Origin: Isoetes taiwanensis
Taxonomy: Eukaryota > Streptophyta > Lycopodiopsida > Isoetales > Isoetaceae
Assembly: GCA_021234155.1 (NCBI GenBank)
Contig: JAJEKV010000027.1
Location: forward strand, 15,410,891 to 15,474,890
Reading direction: 5' to 3'
Length of the DNA: 64,000 nucleotides
How positions within the stretch are numbered: position 1 is the stretch's first letter; every line of letters starts with the position of its first letter. The translations under genes were made by a program, and so were the position numbers. The notes under the pieces are model-generated. The model was not told the origin of the DNA. It saw nothing but the letters and a program-made list of their open reading frames with translations, and did no database searches. Positions 10,184 through 22,129 of this stretch are shown piece after piece.

Positions 10184-13100
10184 CTACTGAGTCTGAAGTG
10201 AGGGAGAGTCAAGCTTAGAGTTAAAGTAGGCATAAAAGGAGGCAGCAGATCCAAAAGTGTAGCCACCAGCAATCTGCTCTGCAATTATATCCAAACAAGA
10301 GAGGTCAGACTCACTCAAGCAAAGCAAGGAGCCATATAAATCTGCCATCAATCTGTGAGTATAGTACTGCTCCCTGAATCTTGAAAATTGGTCCTCAGTC
10401 ATGTAACGGTTATACATGGAGAGGAAATCAAACATACTATAAACTTGCACCACTTCTCTGCAGAACATTCTTGCTAAAGCTGTATCCAGATTTTCTTCAT
10501 TTTCGGAAAGTTTGTTGAAGAACAGGTTCAGATCATGGTCAGCATCCTTTTTGAGGAGATTGTCTTCCATTTCACCCATGCTCTCTTTACATTTCTTCAA
10601 GTAAGCTAACATCATCACCAAAAGCAGAATTAGAATTGATAACATTGAAGTTAGCTACAAATAAATCAAAAGACCCCCTGAAAAGACCAACAGAATCCCA
10701 TTTTCTGTCATATTTATCAGTCAACTTCCTCTTGTGTGCTGAGGCAGTGGACTCAACATCAAGTTGAAAATGCAATTTAATCCAGAAGATAGAGAAATTC
10801 TTTTTGCCATAAACTACTCTATTTTTTGCCTTCCAGATGTTCCAAAGAGCAATAAACATGATAGTATTAGCAAAAGCACAATCATTTTGGATGTAAGACA
10901 ACAAATTTCCTGAGATCTTGTTAGGAAAAAACTGACCCAACTTTACATCAAACCAAGACCAGAAAGGATTGAGTTTAGGACAGATAAAAATGTGCTCAAG
11001 ATCTTCTTCCAAATTACAATCAAGCTGGCACAGGGCAGAAATATTGACATTCCTGAATGAAAGAAGTTGTAAATTAGGAATGCTTTTATTGGCCAGCAGC
11101 CAAATAAAGAAGTTGACCTTAGGGAAGCAGTAAGAGTTCCAAACTTCATGAAAAAGAGACTTGATTTCATCCATAGAAATAGACCATTTGAGACCATCTT
11201 TGGAAGGATTGTCATTACTGTTAATAGCAGAATAAATTTGACTGACCTTATATAGGCACTTACCTCCAATGCTCCAATTGGTTGCCTTAGGGACAACATT
11301 ATTTAACCAAACCTGAGGAAGGATCGACTTAATATGCAAATAGACCTTTTTGTCACTAGAAGTACCATGAATTATGTTTTTCAGATTGGTCCAAGAGATG
11401 AGCTTATTATTCATGTATAGGTCACTTAAGAAAAGGAGACCATGTTCAGACCATTTCTTATAAATTCTCGGGTGTCTCAAAGCAAGAACTTTATTAGGAT
11501 GATTCCTTAGAATTGGGTTCCAGAAAATAGTCATGTGCAAGTTAAGATCTTGAGGATCATCATATTCATAAGCAGACTGCACTTTATTCCAAGCCATTAT
11601 GAAGTTCCTCATAAGAGGGGAAGTATTTGCACCAGCCTGGAGAACATTAAAACAGGAATCAGGTAAAATATGATCAATTGTAGGATGACCAACCGTGCGA
11701 GAGCATGAAAGCCAGTATCTAATGAACTGAGAGGATGGACCAGAGTTGTTCATGAAAGACTTCCATATGTATTTGCCAGCCAGAGCACAAGCTTGCAGAA
11801 AAAGATCCTTGCAGCCTAGACCACCATGTTTTTTGGGCTTGGTAACATATTTCCACCCTACTAAATGAGAACCTTTCCAGATAAACTTTCTGATAATCTT
11901 TTCAATCTCAGAATAAATTGACTTAGGGGCCACTAAAGCAGAAGAGAAATAAATATGCGTGCTAGCCAGGACTGAATTTGCAATAATAGATCTGCCAGCA
12001 AAGGATAATCCACCTCTAAAATTATTTAGCTTCTTTCTAATTCTGTCAATTATGGGCTGCCATAAGCCTTTAAGACTAGGATTGAGAGACAAAGGCATAC
12101 CTAAAAGAGTGGAGGCATGATTAGTGTTGACAACCTTAAGATTAGCAAAATTTGGCTGGATATTATCACCAATGATCACACATTTAGCCAAATTTAGGTG
12201 GACCCCAGAAGCAGCTGAGAATTGTTTGATAATGTCAAGAAAGAAATCAATGTTTGAGATATCAGCATCTAAGAAGGCAAAAGTATCATCAGCATATTGA
12301 GAAAGAGTTAGGAACTCCTCACTATTTGGCAATTTAAGTCCCTTAATTATCCCAAGCTCCTTAAAATGAAGAACAGCCTTTGTAAGCATTTCAGCTACTA
12401 GGGGGCAAGGGGGCAACCTTGTCTGACTCCTCTAGATAAAGGAAAGAATTGAGAGGGGGAGCCATTAATAATGACAGCAGAATGAGAATAAGCATTCAAA
12501 CCATGAATCAACAGCCTTAGCTTAGGATGAAAACCAAATTTAGAGAGAGCAAGATCAAGAAAATCCCATCTCACTGTATCAAAAGCTCTCTTAAAATCAA
12601 GTTTAAGAAGCACACAATTTTGCTTGGAGATGCTATTCCAATGAAGACCTTCCATAGCAGTGATATAATTATCCAGAATAAACATGTTAGGTAGAAAGGC
12701 TGACTGATAAAGAGATATGTTCTTCTGCAGATATGATTTGATCCTATTTGCAATTATCTTGGCACAGATCTTGTAAGAGGTATTAGTTAAGGAGATTGGC
12801 CTCCAATCCGAGAAAGCAGTTGGATTATCCACTTTAGGAATGAGAGAAATAAAACCTGAGATTGAAGGATGCAAATAGTTGACCTCCCAAAATAACCATG
12901 GAAATGATATCACATTTGAGAATATCCCAAAAGTGAACATAGAATTCACTTGGAAGGCCATCAGGACCAGGGGACTTGCCTCTGCCAAAGGATCTAAGGA
13001 CCTTAAAAATCTCATCTTCTCCAGGAGGGGCCACAATAGAATCTTCCATAGAATCAATAGAGGATGGAATCACCACATTAAGCAGATCTAGAAATTTCCT

Positions 13101-14367
13101 TTCTTTGACAGAGTCAATTTGCTGAGCTGGAGTTTTGGAAAAAAGGGTGGCATAGTTATCTTGGAAGAAAGATTTGATAAGCTTAGAATCATTCAGAGAC
13201 ACTCCAGTGTCAGTCCTAACTTGAGTGATAGCATTTCTGAGGAGTCTGACTTTGGCCATTTTAAAAAAGAAACTGGAGCTACCATAGTCCATGTCTTTAT
13301 TAAATTTAATCTTGCATTTGATAGATGAGCTTTTAGCCTCAATTTCCTCAACACTTTTAAGATAATTCTCAAGAAGTTCCTCACCAATATGCAAATTTAG
13401 GTTGTGAGGATCTTCTTGCAGGAGAGATCTGATATCCCTCATCTTGGAGAGCAGTTGCTCTTTTTCATTGATTTTAGCCATATGTTTGCTTTTAGACCAA
13501 TCCTTAATCCAGCTCTTGATTTTCTTAATTTTGCCATAAAAACTTTTCATTGACTGCTATTACCTTCATCAGGGATATGGAGATAGAATTCCTTGAAGTC
13601 TCTGACAAAGGAATCATTTTCAAGAAGTGCACAGTTAAATTTATAGAAACATTTCCATCCCTAGGAATTTGGGTCAACTGTTTAGTACATAAGAATTGGG
13701 GCTGATGGTCAGAAATAATATTACCTTCATCACTAGTAACATAGCAATTATCCCAGAGAGAGGAGATTGGACTGCAAACATAGAATCTATCAAGGGTACA
13801 ATAGACTCTTTTGTCATCTTTTTGCTTATTGGACCAGGTAAAAGAAGCAGTAGAGGAGGGCACATAAACCAATGAGGTGTCAGAGATAAATGAATCCCAA
13901 TTAGTTCTCTCAGTTGTAGACATATTAAGATGATTGCCAAGTTTCATATTCCAGGAGGGAGTATTATTGAAGTCCCCCCAACTATCCAGTCCAAAGTAGG
14001 ATTATTATGTATCCAAGTTCTAATTTCAGACCAAAGTAATTCCCTTTCTTTTGGGCAGGTGGAGGCATAAATATTGATAACCCCAAAGATAGAATCTTGT
14101 AATTGAAAAATAACAGCTTGCCATATTTTAGAGGGGGGGTTAAAGAAAGAGAGATGTTTCAGATTTTTCCATATCATTATAATACCTCCACTTCTACCAG
14201 AGGCCTCAATCCAGGTGGAGGAGGCTCCAGGGTAAATCCAGTCTCCAAGATTGGAAATTTCAAATTTAGGAAGCTTAACTTCCTGGAGCAGAATTATATC
14301 AAAGTTATAATTTCTAAGCTGGGAAATAGCTCTTCTTCTCTCTAACATTCCAGGAGGTGATTTTCAT
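10184..14367 (-). pseudogene. LINE ORF2: endonuclease and reverse transcriptase, frameshifted
   Basis: ORF2 starts at MKITSWNV (14365-14367), about 43 bp after the ORF1 stop. The endonuclease shows DIILLQEVKLP, GDFNNTPSWN (reached only after a one-base slip in a run of Gs near 13975) and SDHQP. The RT shows PGPDGLPSEF, FISLIPKVDNP, DWRPISLTN, LKLDFKRAFDTVRWDFLD, SRGVRQGCPLAP and QYADDTFAFLD. A zinc-binding C-terminal region follows (HIFICPKLNPFWSWF with upstream cysteines). Frame breaks are visible near 14350, 13975, 13540, 12890, 12410 (with loss of a few codons after GCPLAP) and 10600. The catalytic aspartates remain, but the protein cannot be made from this copy. In plants this family copies itself by target-primed reverse transcription. 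Confidence 0.95.
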
Positions 14368-14409
14368 GGATAACTTAGGAAGGACAGAAAGATAATGGTA
14401 GGGGAAAGA

Positions 14410-16835
14410 TTAAGATCTATTGAGTTTCTTTTTCCCTTTCCCTTTCCTAATTTTACTTCTTGTGTTGGCAGCAGGAGTATTATGTAAATTTATGAGCTCC
14501 GACATGGGAGTATCATATTTTTTGGCTTTAGCCAATTTTTTCTCCCGAGTAGAATTAGGTCTGGAGATGTCCTCTTGAAGGGGACACTCAACTAAATATT
14601 TATCCCCTTCCCAGTTCTCTTTATCAATTTCTTCATCACTGGCCTCAGAAACCCCTCCAGGGATGAATTCAAACATTTTATTTATACTAGCAGGTTGATC
14701 ACAATTAGTGTTAGAAGTTTCCATATAATTATGACAAGGAGGAGAGAGAACCTGACCTGATAGTTCAGCAGTCACCTCATGATCTTCCTCTAACATATTG
14801 CTGGAGTCCTCCTTCTTGAGTATCCCTTCACAATAATCCTGACCATGATCATAATCCACCAGCTCTCTTTCTGGAGTATCTTGCACAATCTCTTCATCCA
14901 TAATGTTGAAATGGCATGCTTGCTGTGGTTGAGAGCAGAGTCCCTCTTGTAAGGATGCTAATTGCTCAGCAATATTTCTATCTATGAGAGATGGTGGAGG
15001 GAGAAAGGGATCAGAGGTTGGGGAGAGATCAATAAAGGGGGACTGGCAATGGTTGTTTAGGTCATCAAATGAATTGCCCAATAATACATCCAAATCCATC
15101 TCAGAATTAAGGTTAGCCAATACCTGAAATTGGTTGGTATTACCATTTAGATGTTTGATGTTGTCCCTTGAGTCTTCATGAGGAGGATTACATGAAACCA
15201 TGCTCCTCTCATTTGGCTTGGAGTGATTATTATCACTTGCTGTAGCAGGAATTGGAGCAGGCACCATTTCCACCAAAGTATCTTTAGGATCAATAACCTC
15301 ACAAAGGAGCTTATCATTGGTCTGAGAGACCTGATTTAAGACCTTTTCATGCTTGTCTTTCCTGATTAATGAACTACTCTTACCCCTGTTAGAGTTCAAG
15401 TAGTGAGAACTCTGATTATTGGTGCCCGAGTTTTTGGCATCCAAAATGATCTTGTTTAAAGTATCATGTAGACTGTTAACCTTGTCAATGCCATTAACTG
15501 AGGATCCAGCATTATGAAGCACCTTTACTTGTGGAGAACCCTTTCCATCATGAGCATAGTTTCTGGCAGGAGGTGCATCCACTGTTATAACATTTTGAGT
15601 TTGGGAGTCTTTCAGTTTTTTCTTTCTCTGAATTCTTTTATAGCTGCCATTGACTTTGGTCCACTGGAACTCTTTATCTTTAGATATTATGCTTGGAGGG
15701 CTAATATCCCTATTCATATTTGGAGAGTCATAATCACTAGCTGAGGCACAAGATTTCTGCTGTCCAATGACTATCCTGTTGCTGCTTTCCATGAGATTGA
15801 CTTGCTGTTTGACTTGTTGTTTGACTTGCTGATTGACTTCCTTATCATCAGTCTGATTTATGTCAAAACTCACATTATTGACTGAGGTAGGTGAATTCTC
15901 CTTGCAAGATTCATACCAGAAGTGTCTGATCCTACAGTTTTGGCAATGAGGAGGCAGACCAGACCATCTAAGGAACACATCAAGAAAAGGAATTTGGAGG
16001 GGGACATCTTTGGATATATCAATTTGGCCAAACGATTTGGGTGGCCTATAAGGAGAATATTCAGTGCATATATAAGATCCAATTGACCCAAAAAGCAGTT
16101 TGAGACAGTCTTCATTCCAGTAAATTGGATTCAATCCATGAAGTGTAGTAGAGGCTACACAAAGATTATCCAAATTGGCAACCTCAAATTTGGGATCCCA
16201 TTTGAGAAAGGTGAGTTGGAAAGACTCCAGAGTCAAAGGACCTCGATTTAGTAAAAGATTGGCAGTTCTTCTGTTACCACATTCAATCATAACATAAGGA
16301 GATTGAAGCCAATAAACAGCATTAATAAGAATTTCTTTATGGAGATTCAAGCAAAAGGCCCAGAGTTTATCAAGCTTGATACCGTGTTTATTGACTTTAA
16401 CAATAACAGCCGAGTCATGAAAAGAATTCAGTTTTGCATGAACAGAGGGAAGGTCCAAAGAAATACCTTTGAAGGCGACTAACGAATTGTCCCGAGAGCA
16501 TTTGTCAAAGATTTGTCCGAGAATTTTTGCTGTTCCGGCTGTTTATCACCATAGGGGAGAGGAACTTGACGAACCAGATCCATGCATGGCAATTGGCCTC
16601 TATAGTCGGGGTCCTTGGACAAATTGTCCCAGCATGGGACTTTAAAAGACAAAGGATCCATAGCAGACTGTCCATTTAAGGAGTTAGCAAAATCACCAAA
16701 GAAAATGACATTTTTTGGGTTTTCTTGAAAAGATCTTAGTTGCTTAAGAAGATCGGAGCGGCCGGAGGGCTCAAGATCAGCAAATGCGTGAAGGATAAAG
16801 AGAAATTTAGGGTAATTTTTGTTTATAAGAGCCAT
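14410..16835 (-). pseudogene. LINE ORF1: zinc-knuckle RNA-binding protein, one frameshift
   Basis: A 682-residue open frame at 16458-14410 encodes a conserved plant LINE ORF1 N-terminal domain (blocks SFHDSAVIVKVNKHG, LNLHKEILINAVYWLQSPY). It is followed by CQNCRIRHFWYESC, a CCHC-like knuckle (C-x2-C-x4-H-x4-C spacing is kept), and a long acidic, low-complexity C-terminal part. An open frame at 16835-16479 (starting MALINKNYPKFLF) most likely is the true N-terminus, joined by a shift near 16470. The stop at 14410 precedes ORF2 by about 40 bp. The protein presumably coats LINE RNA. Confidence 0.85.
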
Positions 16836-17469
16836 CTAGAAAGAACCAGGTGGAAACTACAAAAGCAGATTGAACATGTGCGAAATAGCAGGAGGGAACA
16901 TCAAAGGGCAAAAGACAACAGGGAGACGAGCAAATTTGAAATTAAAGAAGGTGGAAAGCCGTACTCAAAGCCTAGACTAAGGGAACCTACACTAAAGGAT
17001 GAATCATTGCTCGGAGTACACCTTAACCACGATTTTTGAATCACTCCACCCACAATGCACATGAAAAATCCCGGAAGCAGAGACCTCTTTTTTTCCCACA
17101 AATTCTTGAAGCCAAGAGTCGACAATTTCTACCTCAAATTCCACTGAGCTTGGTACAAACTAGTATTCTGGAACGAAAAGATATTCTGGGAAATATTGTT
17201 CCGAGACCAAAGAATTCCACAGAACCACAGGAGATCCTTTCAAAAAACCACAGGTTAATCTGGCATTATGCTTGATAATTGCAAAGATTTTGGTGTCCAT
17301 CTGTAGGAAAAATTAAGGGGAATCATGTGAAAAGCTAGCCCCTACAAGGCTGGCAGTCCTAATCCAGTAATTGCTTCAGATAGAAGCACGGATTAACACA
17401 GCAGATCAAGAATTTGGTTTGAATCTAATAAGACAAAAGATTCAAGAAAATTGGCGCACATTGCTGACG

Positions 17470-17973
17470 TGTCCAGCCTTCCATCTCTCGTTAAAACAGC
17501 CTTCCCCTATGATCCCTCCAAGGGAAGCAGGGGGATTTAGTATCTTTTGGAACACGAATATCTGGGAAAGAGATGGACTCCCCTTAGCTCTCTCTCATCC
17601 TCGCATCTTTATTAAATGGAAAAGATCAGGAATTACACAATTGCAACACTTATGGGAGAATGGAAGATGGATTAGCTGGACCAAGTTCAAGAATAGAGTC
17701 AACTCTGGGGAAGGGAAAAGGGTTGTCTTTAGAGAGATCCTCCTGAGAGTCAGCAATGTGTCGGGGGTCATTGGACCGCAAGAAAAATGGCTACTTGATG
17801 GACACATGTACTACAGCGTGGCCAGAATTTATCGATCTCTTCGCAAGGATACTCCTTTAAAAGTAGAAGAAAGACTCGGTTTGGGTAATTTGATGGCAAA
17901 AGAAATCCTAGTCAACTCTTGGAAATCCATCTGCTCTAAGAAGATCCAATTTTTTAGATGGCTGGCCCTATAG
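17470..17973 (+). pseudogene. L1-type LINE ORF2 fragment, right half
   Basis: Plus-strand coding resumes with SIFWNTNIWERDGLPLALSH, RIFIKWKRSGITQLQHLW, WISWTKFKNRVNSGEGKRV and SICSKKIQFFRWLAL, then a stop. The matching part of the inserted LINE reads FWNPILRNHPNKVLALRHP and IYKKWSEHGLLFLSDL, so the two families are related but clearly diverged. This is the downstream continuation of the fragment at 9057-9815. It is interrupted again at about 17976 by the inverted-repeat element. Confidence 0.85.
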
Positions 17974-17976
17974 AGT

Positions 17977-18427
17977 GGCGTAGGATAGTCTTACCCTGGA
18001 TTGGGGGATCCCGGAGGTGTGATCCCGGAGGACGGGATCCCCAGAGGGCGTGTGATCCCGGAGGGCGGGATCCCCTTACTGCGCAGTAACTGCGAAAAAA
18101 AAGCCCCTTATAGCGAAAATAAGCCAAGTTTTCTTATGCGTTTTTCTTGGCCGATCCTCCACGGAATCGGCTGGGGTTTGTGCGAGGTTGGTCGGAATGG
18201 GCTTGAGAAGAGCTGTAGTTTGATGCCAAGGAGGAAGAGATGGCAGCGCCGCTGCTATCAGCAAGCAAAAATCCGGCCAAAAAATGGCCCTAAACTGCAC
18301 AGTCACCTTTTAACTGCGCAGTTAACAGTGGGATCCTGTCCTCCGGGATCACACGCCCTCTGGGGATCCCGTCCTCCGGGATCACACCTCCGGGATCCCC
18401 CAATCCAGGATACGACTATCCTACGCC
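17977..18427. mobile_element. 451-bp element with ~115-bp terminal inverted repeats
   Basis: The left end (ggcgtaggatag, then ctggattgggggatcccgg, ggtgtgatcccggaggacgg and ccagagggcgtgtgatcccg) is repeated almost exactly as the inverted complement at the right end, finishing ctatcctacgcc at 18427. Arms are about 115 bp with few differences. The interior (about 200 bp) has no transposase. The outline fits a non-autonomous DNA transposon or foldback element. Flanks do not show a convincing target duplication longer than TAG. It lies in the older LINE remnant. Confidence 0.85.
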
Positions 18428-19275
18428 TAGGGTGGGCTGAGCACAAATGAGTATCTTTACAATAGACATATGGTTGGCAATGATAAATTCCCACTTGGAT
18501 GTCAGGTATGAAGGGAAAAGTTCTTTTAAATTTATATCTGAGGCTGAGGGGTTCATGATCAGACATTAGTAGGAGTATAGATTAATTAAACCTATGGTTT
18601 ATACAACATGGGTTTATTATGAATTTTATATTGTGAAGACTATTGAAACAAATTCATAATATTTAGGGTTAATCTCGATGGGAGGCAAACTCGGATTTGA
18701 ATTAGGAAACATTGAGCATTGTAGATGCTAAAGATGTTCCCAAGCGGCCGGATCTACATCCAATCGGTGAGGTCTAGCCCTTTAAATTAAGATGCAACAG
18801 AAAGATCTACATACAGGAAGATTCGGCTAGCTGCAAAGGTGAATGCTTGGGCTCTCGGTCAAATATGCTGCAGCAAAATAGTCAATACCTTTTGAACAGT
18901 GTTTTCTCAATGGTTCAGTTGAAATTTAAGTTCACATTGTTACATTGGATAAATTAAGCCTGTGATCATATAATTGTTGCAAGGTCTAGTTAGTCATTAT
19001 CTCAAGTGAATTAATAAGAGCATTGTCAATTTCTTCATTTGGTATCAGAGCTAACACAAATGACTTTTAGACTGGGTGCATCATTGGTAAGTGCAGTAGA
19101 GGTATTCAAAGGTACATGAGGTTTTCAAGTATATAAAGAAATCAAAGAGATCTTGGAAGTGGAAGGACTATGCTCATATGTTGGAGAAGATGCTGATAAT
19201 GATGAAATCAGTGGAACAGCAGCTGTGATTATTACTGCTGCAAGTGAAGGCTCCAGTTCTGGAGAAGCAGAGGGG
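18428..19275 (+). mobile_element. LTR retroelement 5' remnant with tRNA-iMet primer-binding site
   Basis: TGGTATCAGAGC at 19040-19051 is the canonical plant primer-binding site complementary to initiator tRNA-Met and normally lies just inside a 5' LTR. The AT-rich sequence before it (about 18580-19036) is then the LTR. Just after it, a short broken gag-like reading begins (GASLVSAVEVFKG, YKEIKEILEVEGLCSYVGED). It is lost after about 19275. It may be the 5' end of the copia fragment at 23.9-26.0 kb, split by later insertions, but that is inference. Confidence 0.6.
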
Positions 19276-20370
19276 TAAAAGCACATTGTGCTGTATCAAA
19301 AATATTGACGCCACATTTTTGCACCTTTTTTGTGGTAGAATCGGATGGTGCATACCGAAGCGGAGATTGCGGGAGTGTGAATTAATGAGCGTCGGTTATT
19401 TTGAATTTTATGCCACGTCATTATCCTTCATTTAGAATTAGGAAAATCATCTCTTCTTTTGTTTTTTTGCCGCTTCTTGCCGATTGAACCCTAATGCAGT
19501 CAGAATTGAATGCCACTGGTTACACGATGAAATCAAGGGGGCGTCACCTTGTGGAACCTGTCAAAACCACGTGCATCAATGGGAGGGGGTGATTTTTTAC
19601 CCTTTTCCGTATGTATACTAGGGGTCATAGGGGTTTTGGGATGTTCTTCTAGTTGTAAAACCATACGGAAAGGGGTCAAATTTGCTTATTAGGAACACGT
19701 ATACTAGGGGTTTTTCGGCTACCCTATGCACGCAGGTGGCATATCCCTTATAAAGAAGGTGGATCCCCCGGGGATGAAATCTCTCCTCAAACAAGAGATT
19801 GTGCCCCATGAAGATCTAAAGAAGTTTTGGGGTGACAAAGTTTCAAATAAATCTGGCTACAGATATTTTCCCCCAAATGTTTGTTCAAACTGAAAAATTA
19901 AGGCATATGTTTTCTTGTACAGGTTGAAGAATCGGAGCAATGAATAATATAAAGAGTTCATGCAAATTTACAAAAGAATTGGAAGGAAGCCACATACATG
20001 GGGTGGAATGGCTCCTGGAACCTAGGCAGTGGCTTATTATCTGCATATAAAGGGGAAGGCTGTTAATTGGAAGAGCTTCTTGGATTATTATAGAACTCCT
20101 GATGAGAAAGCAGAGGCCAGTTCTTCTAGACCCAAGAGAAAACATAGGCAAATCCAACCTGAGTAGAAAGAAAATAGTAAAAGTGACAGGGATGATGAAG
20201 ATGATAGGGAAAAAACCAAATCAAGTTCCTCTAGACCACACATTCAATCTGAACTCACAATCAAAACAGAAAAGTAGAGCAATGTTCTGAGTTTAAAATA
20301 TGCCATTGCAGGTATGTTCAATTATTAGTTGTATTACAATAGAACAAAATCTTAAGCTGAAAAAAACGTG
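19276..20370. other. Unassigned sequence, probably decayed retroelement
   Basis: No intact reading frame is recognised. From about 19.9 to 20.3 kb purine-rich sequence resembles broken gag coding on the plus strand, but no diagnostic motif (zinc knuckle, protease) is present. Nothing else can be supported. Confidence 0.3.
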
Positions 20371-20379
20371 ATTTTATTT

Positions 20380-21965
20380 GCGAATGACCAAAACCCTAGT
20401 CATTACTTAGGGTGGCAGCCGCGGCCGCCCGAAGCCTTGAGCTCGAAACTTGGTGAAGCTCGCTGGAAGAGCAGGACTAATGCCTGCTTCTGCTTGGCCA
20501 GACCGATGGCTACTGCTCTAGGCCTCTCTTATTTGGTCTTCATCGAATCTTTGCAACTTGGTTATGCTTTCAGGTCATGGCCCTGCTCTGGAATCCTTCC
20601 TCTGTTTGTTTAAGGTTGGACTAGGTAAGAATGGATCCTTTTGTTTCTGCCATTTTGGTTTGAGCCAATTCCGATTAACTTAGCATCAGACAAGCATTTG
20701 AAGGATTGTCTGTGCCTCAAAGCTTCAGCAACAACGGTTGTGTGCTTAAGGCAACATGTATTTCTTATGTTTGGTTAATGACTATGAGCTTTTGAACAGT
20801 TTTATAGCTCGATTTTTCAGTTCTAGCCTTGCATGTTATCCTAGCCTTAGATATTTCTTGTTGTACTCATTGCAAAGGAAAGCCGCACTCCTTGCGGTCT
20901 GGAACTGCACTCATTGCAGTTATAGAAGCAGGGCATGATAATATGTCATGGAATGCTGGAGCTTTCGGGTTGCTTGCTTTAACACTGTTTGAAGCATTAA
21001 GAACTGTGGATTAACTTGGTCTTGTGCAGCCAGATGTATGGAAAATAGTGATATAGCTAGTAATGGATGGACTTTGCTGCCAGACATATGAAGCTGCCTG
21101 CTCTTGGATTCTTCAGGGTTTATGGTTGCTTGAGCTGAGATCTTGTTGGCTGCACTTTGGACGAACCTAGGAGGGCGGATTCTTCATGGAAGCAGTTTGG
21201 TTGGTTTAACTCTGGCTTTGTTACCGTTCTAGTATTATGGATTGTTCTTGTATTAAGTTATTCTAGAGTTCGTCCATCCCTATCCCAGCTAGGGGGAGAT
21301 CAGAATTGGGATTTATTGGCAGGTTCAGGAACGGATGCTTTGGGCAAGGATTCAGGTCAAATGGAGAGACTTTGGGCGGGAGATCAAAATTTCTTCATCG
21401 TTGCAGACTTGGGAGGCCATGTTTCTAGTGTCCAGGGTGGAGCTTACTTCATGGTTTTCTAAGAAAGTTGAGCGTAGTGGGCTGGTACCTATGCAAATAG
21501 TAAAGATGTATATGGGAGTGATTGGATCACCCCTCGGGGAAGGCCTATACGATGTTCTATTTAGTTGGAAGAGAGAGGAGAGAATCTCTTAGTACATTAC
21601 TGGAACAGAGACCCGACCTCTTTTAGTACTTCTATGCAGGATAATATAGAAGGCCAAGTTAACGCACGGAATGACAGTTGCTCTTGTGAGATCTTCATTA
21701 CCTTGCATCTTTCGATGGAGGAGCTTCAGATGATGGCAGCTTTAGGACTTATAGTGATCTTTATCTCTGCTCAAATCAGAAGGATTGAACCTGGTTTTAG
21801 ACCCCAGTCTTGGATTGATATCTTGAATTCTTCCTATTTGATCCATAAGGGATCCTTTGTGTTTAAAATTTTTCTATCAGGCCTATTGTGGAGCCTCAAA
21901 TAAGTGTAATCTGTTCACTTTATTAATATAAAAAATCTTACCCTCAAAAAAAAAAAAAAAAAAAA
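20380..21965 (+). mobile_element. Poly(A)-tailed retroposon without ORFs
   Basis: A GC-richer stretch starts near 20.4 kb and ends with a run of 20 A at 21946-21965. The tail is preceded by cactttattaatataaaaa, the same sort of 3' UTR end seen in plant L1-type LINEs. Only short, unrelated frames lie inside, so the sequence looks like an internally deleted LINE derivative or a processed transcript. The 5' boundary is approximate. Confidence 0.5.
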
Positions 21966-22129
21966 CTCAAGCTTGACCTAGATTGTTTCTATCAACACAG
22001 AAAAGATAACCTCAAATCCACTTCAAGAATCAGGTATGACCATTTTGCATCATGTTGGCTGTATTGTCATGTTGTGCCTCTATGATGCCATCTGTGAGGC
22101 ATTTCGTGCAATGGCTGCCACAATGATAG

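Larger units (their letters stand above)
9816..17470 (-). mobile_element. L1-type LINE, nearly full length, decayed
   Basis: The element lies on the minus strand. A poly(T) run at 9816-9830 is its poly(A) tail, followed by a 3' UTR, ORF2 (to 14367) and ORF1 (to about 16835). A 5' UTR-like region without recognisable coding extends to roughly 17.4 kb. It is inserted into an older plus-strand LINE whose two halves flank it. The 5' boundary is estimated from where plus-strand LINE coding resumes. I searched for a target site duplication of the sequence before the poly(T) and could not find one. Confidence 0.88.

Noticed and set aside
14103-14345. Plus-strand ORFs across the minus-strand LINE
   Set aside because: Shadows of the LINE coding frames.
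18303-18566. Endonuclease-like frame (MSDHEPLSL) on the minus strand
   Set aside because: SDHEP resembles a LINE endonuclease motif, but most of the frame lies in the inverted-repeat arm; too little remains to assign.
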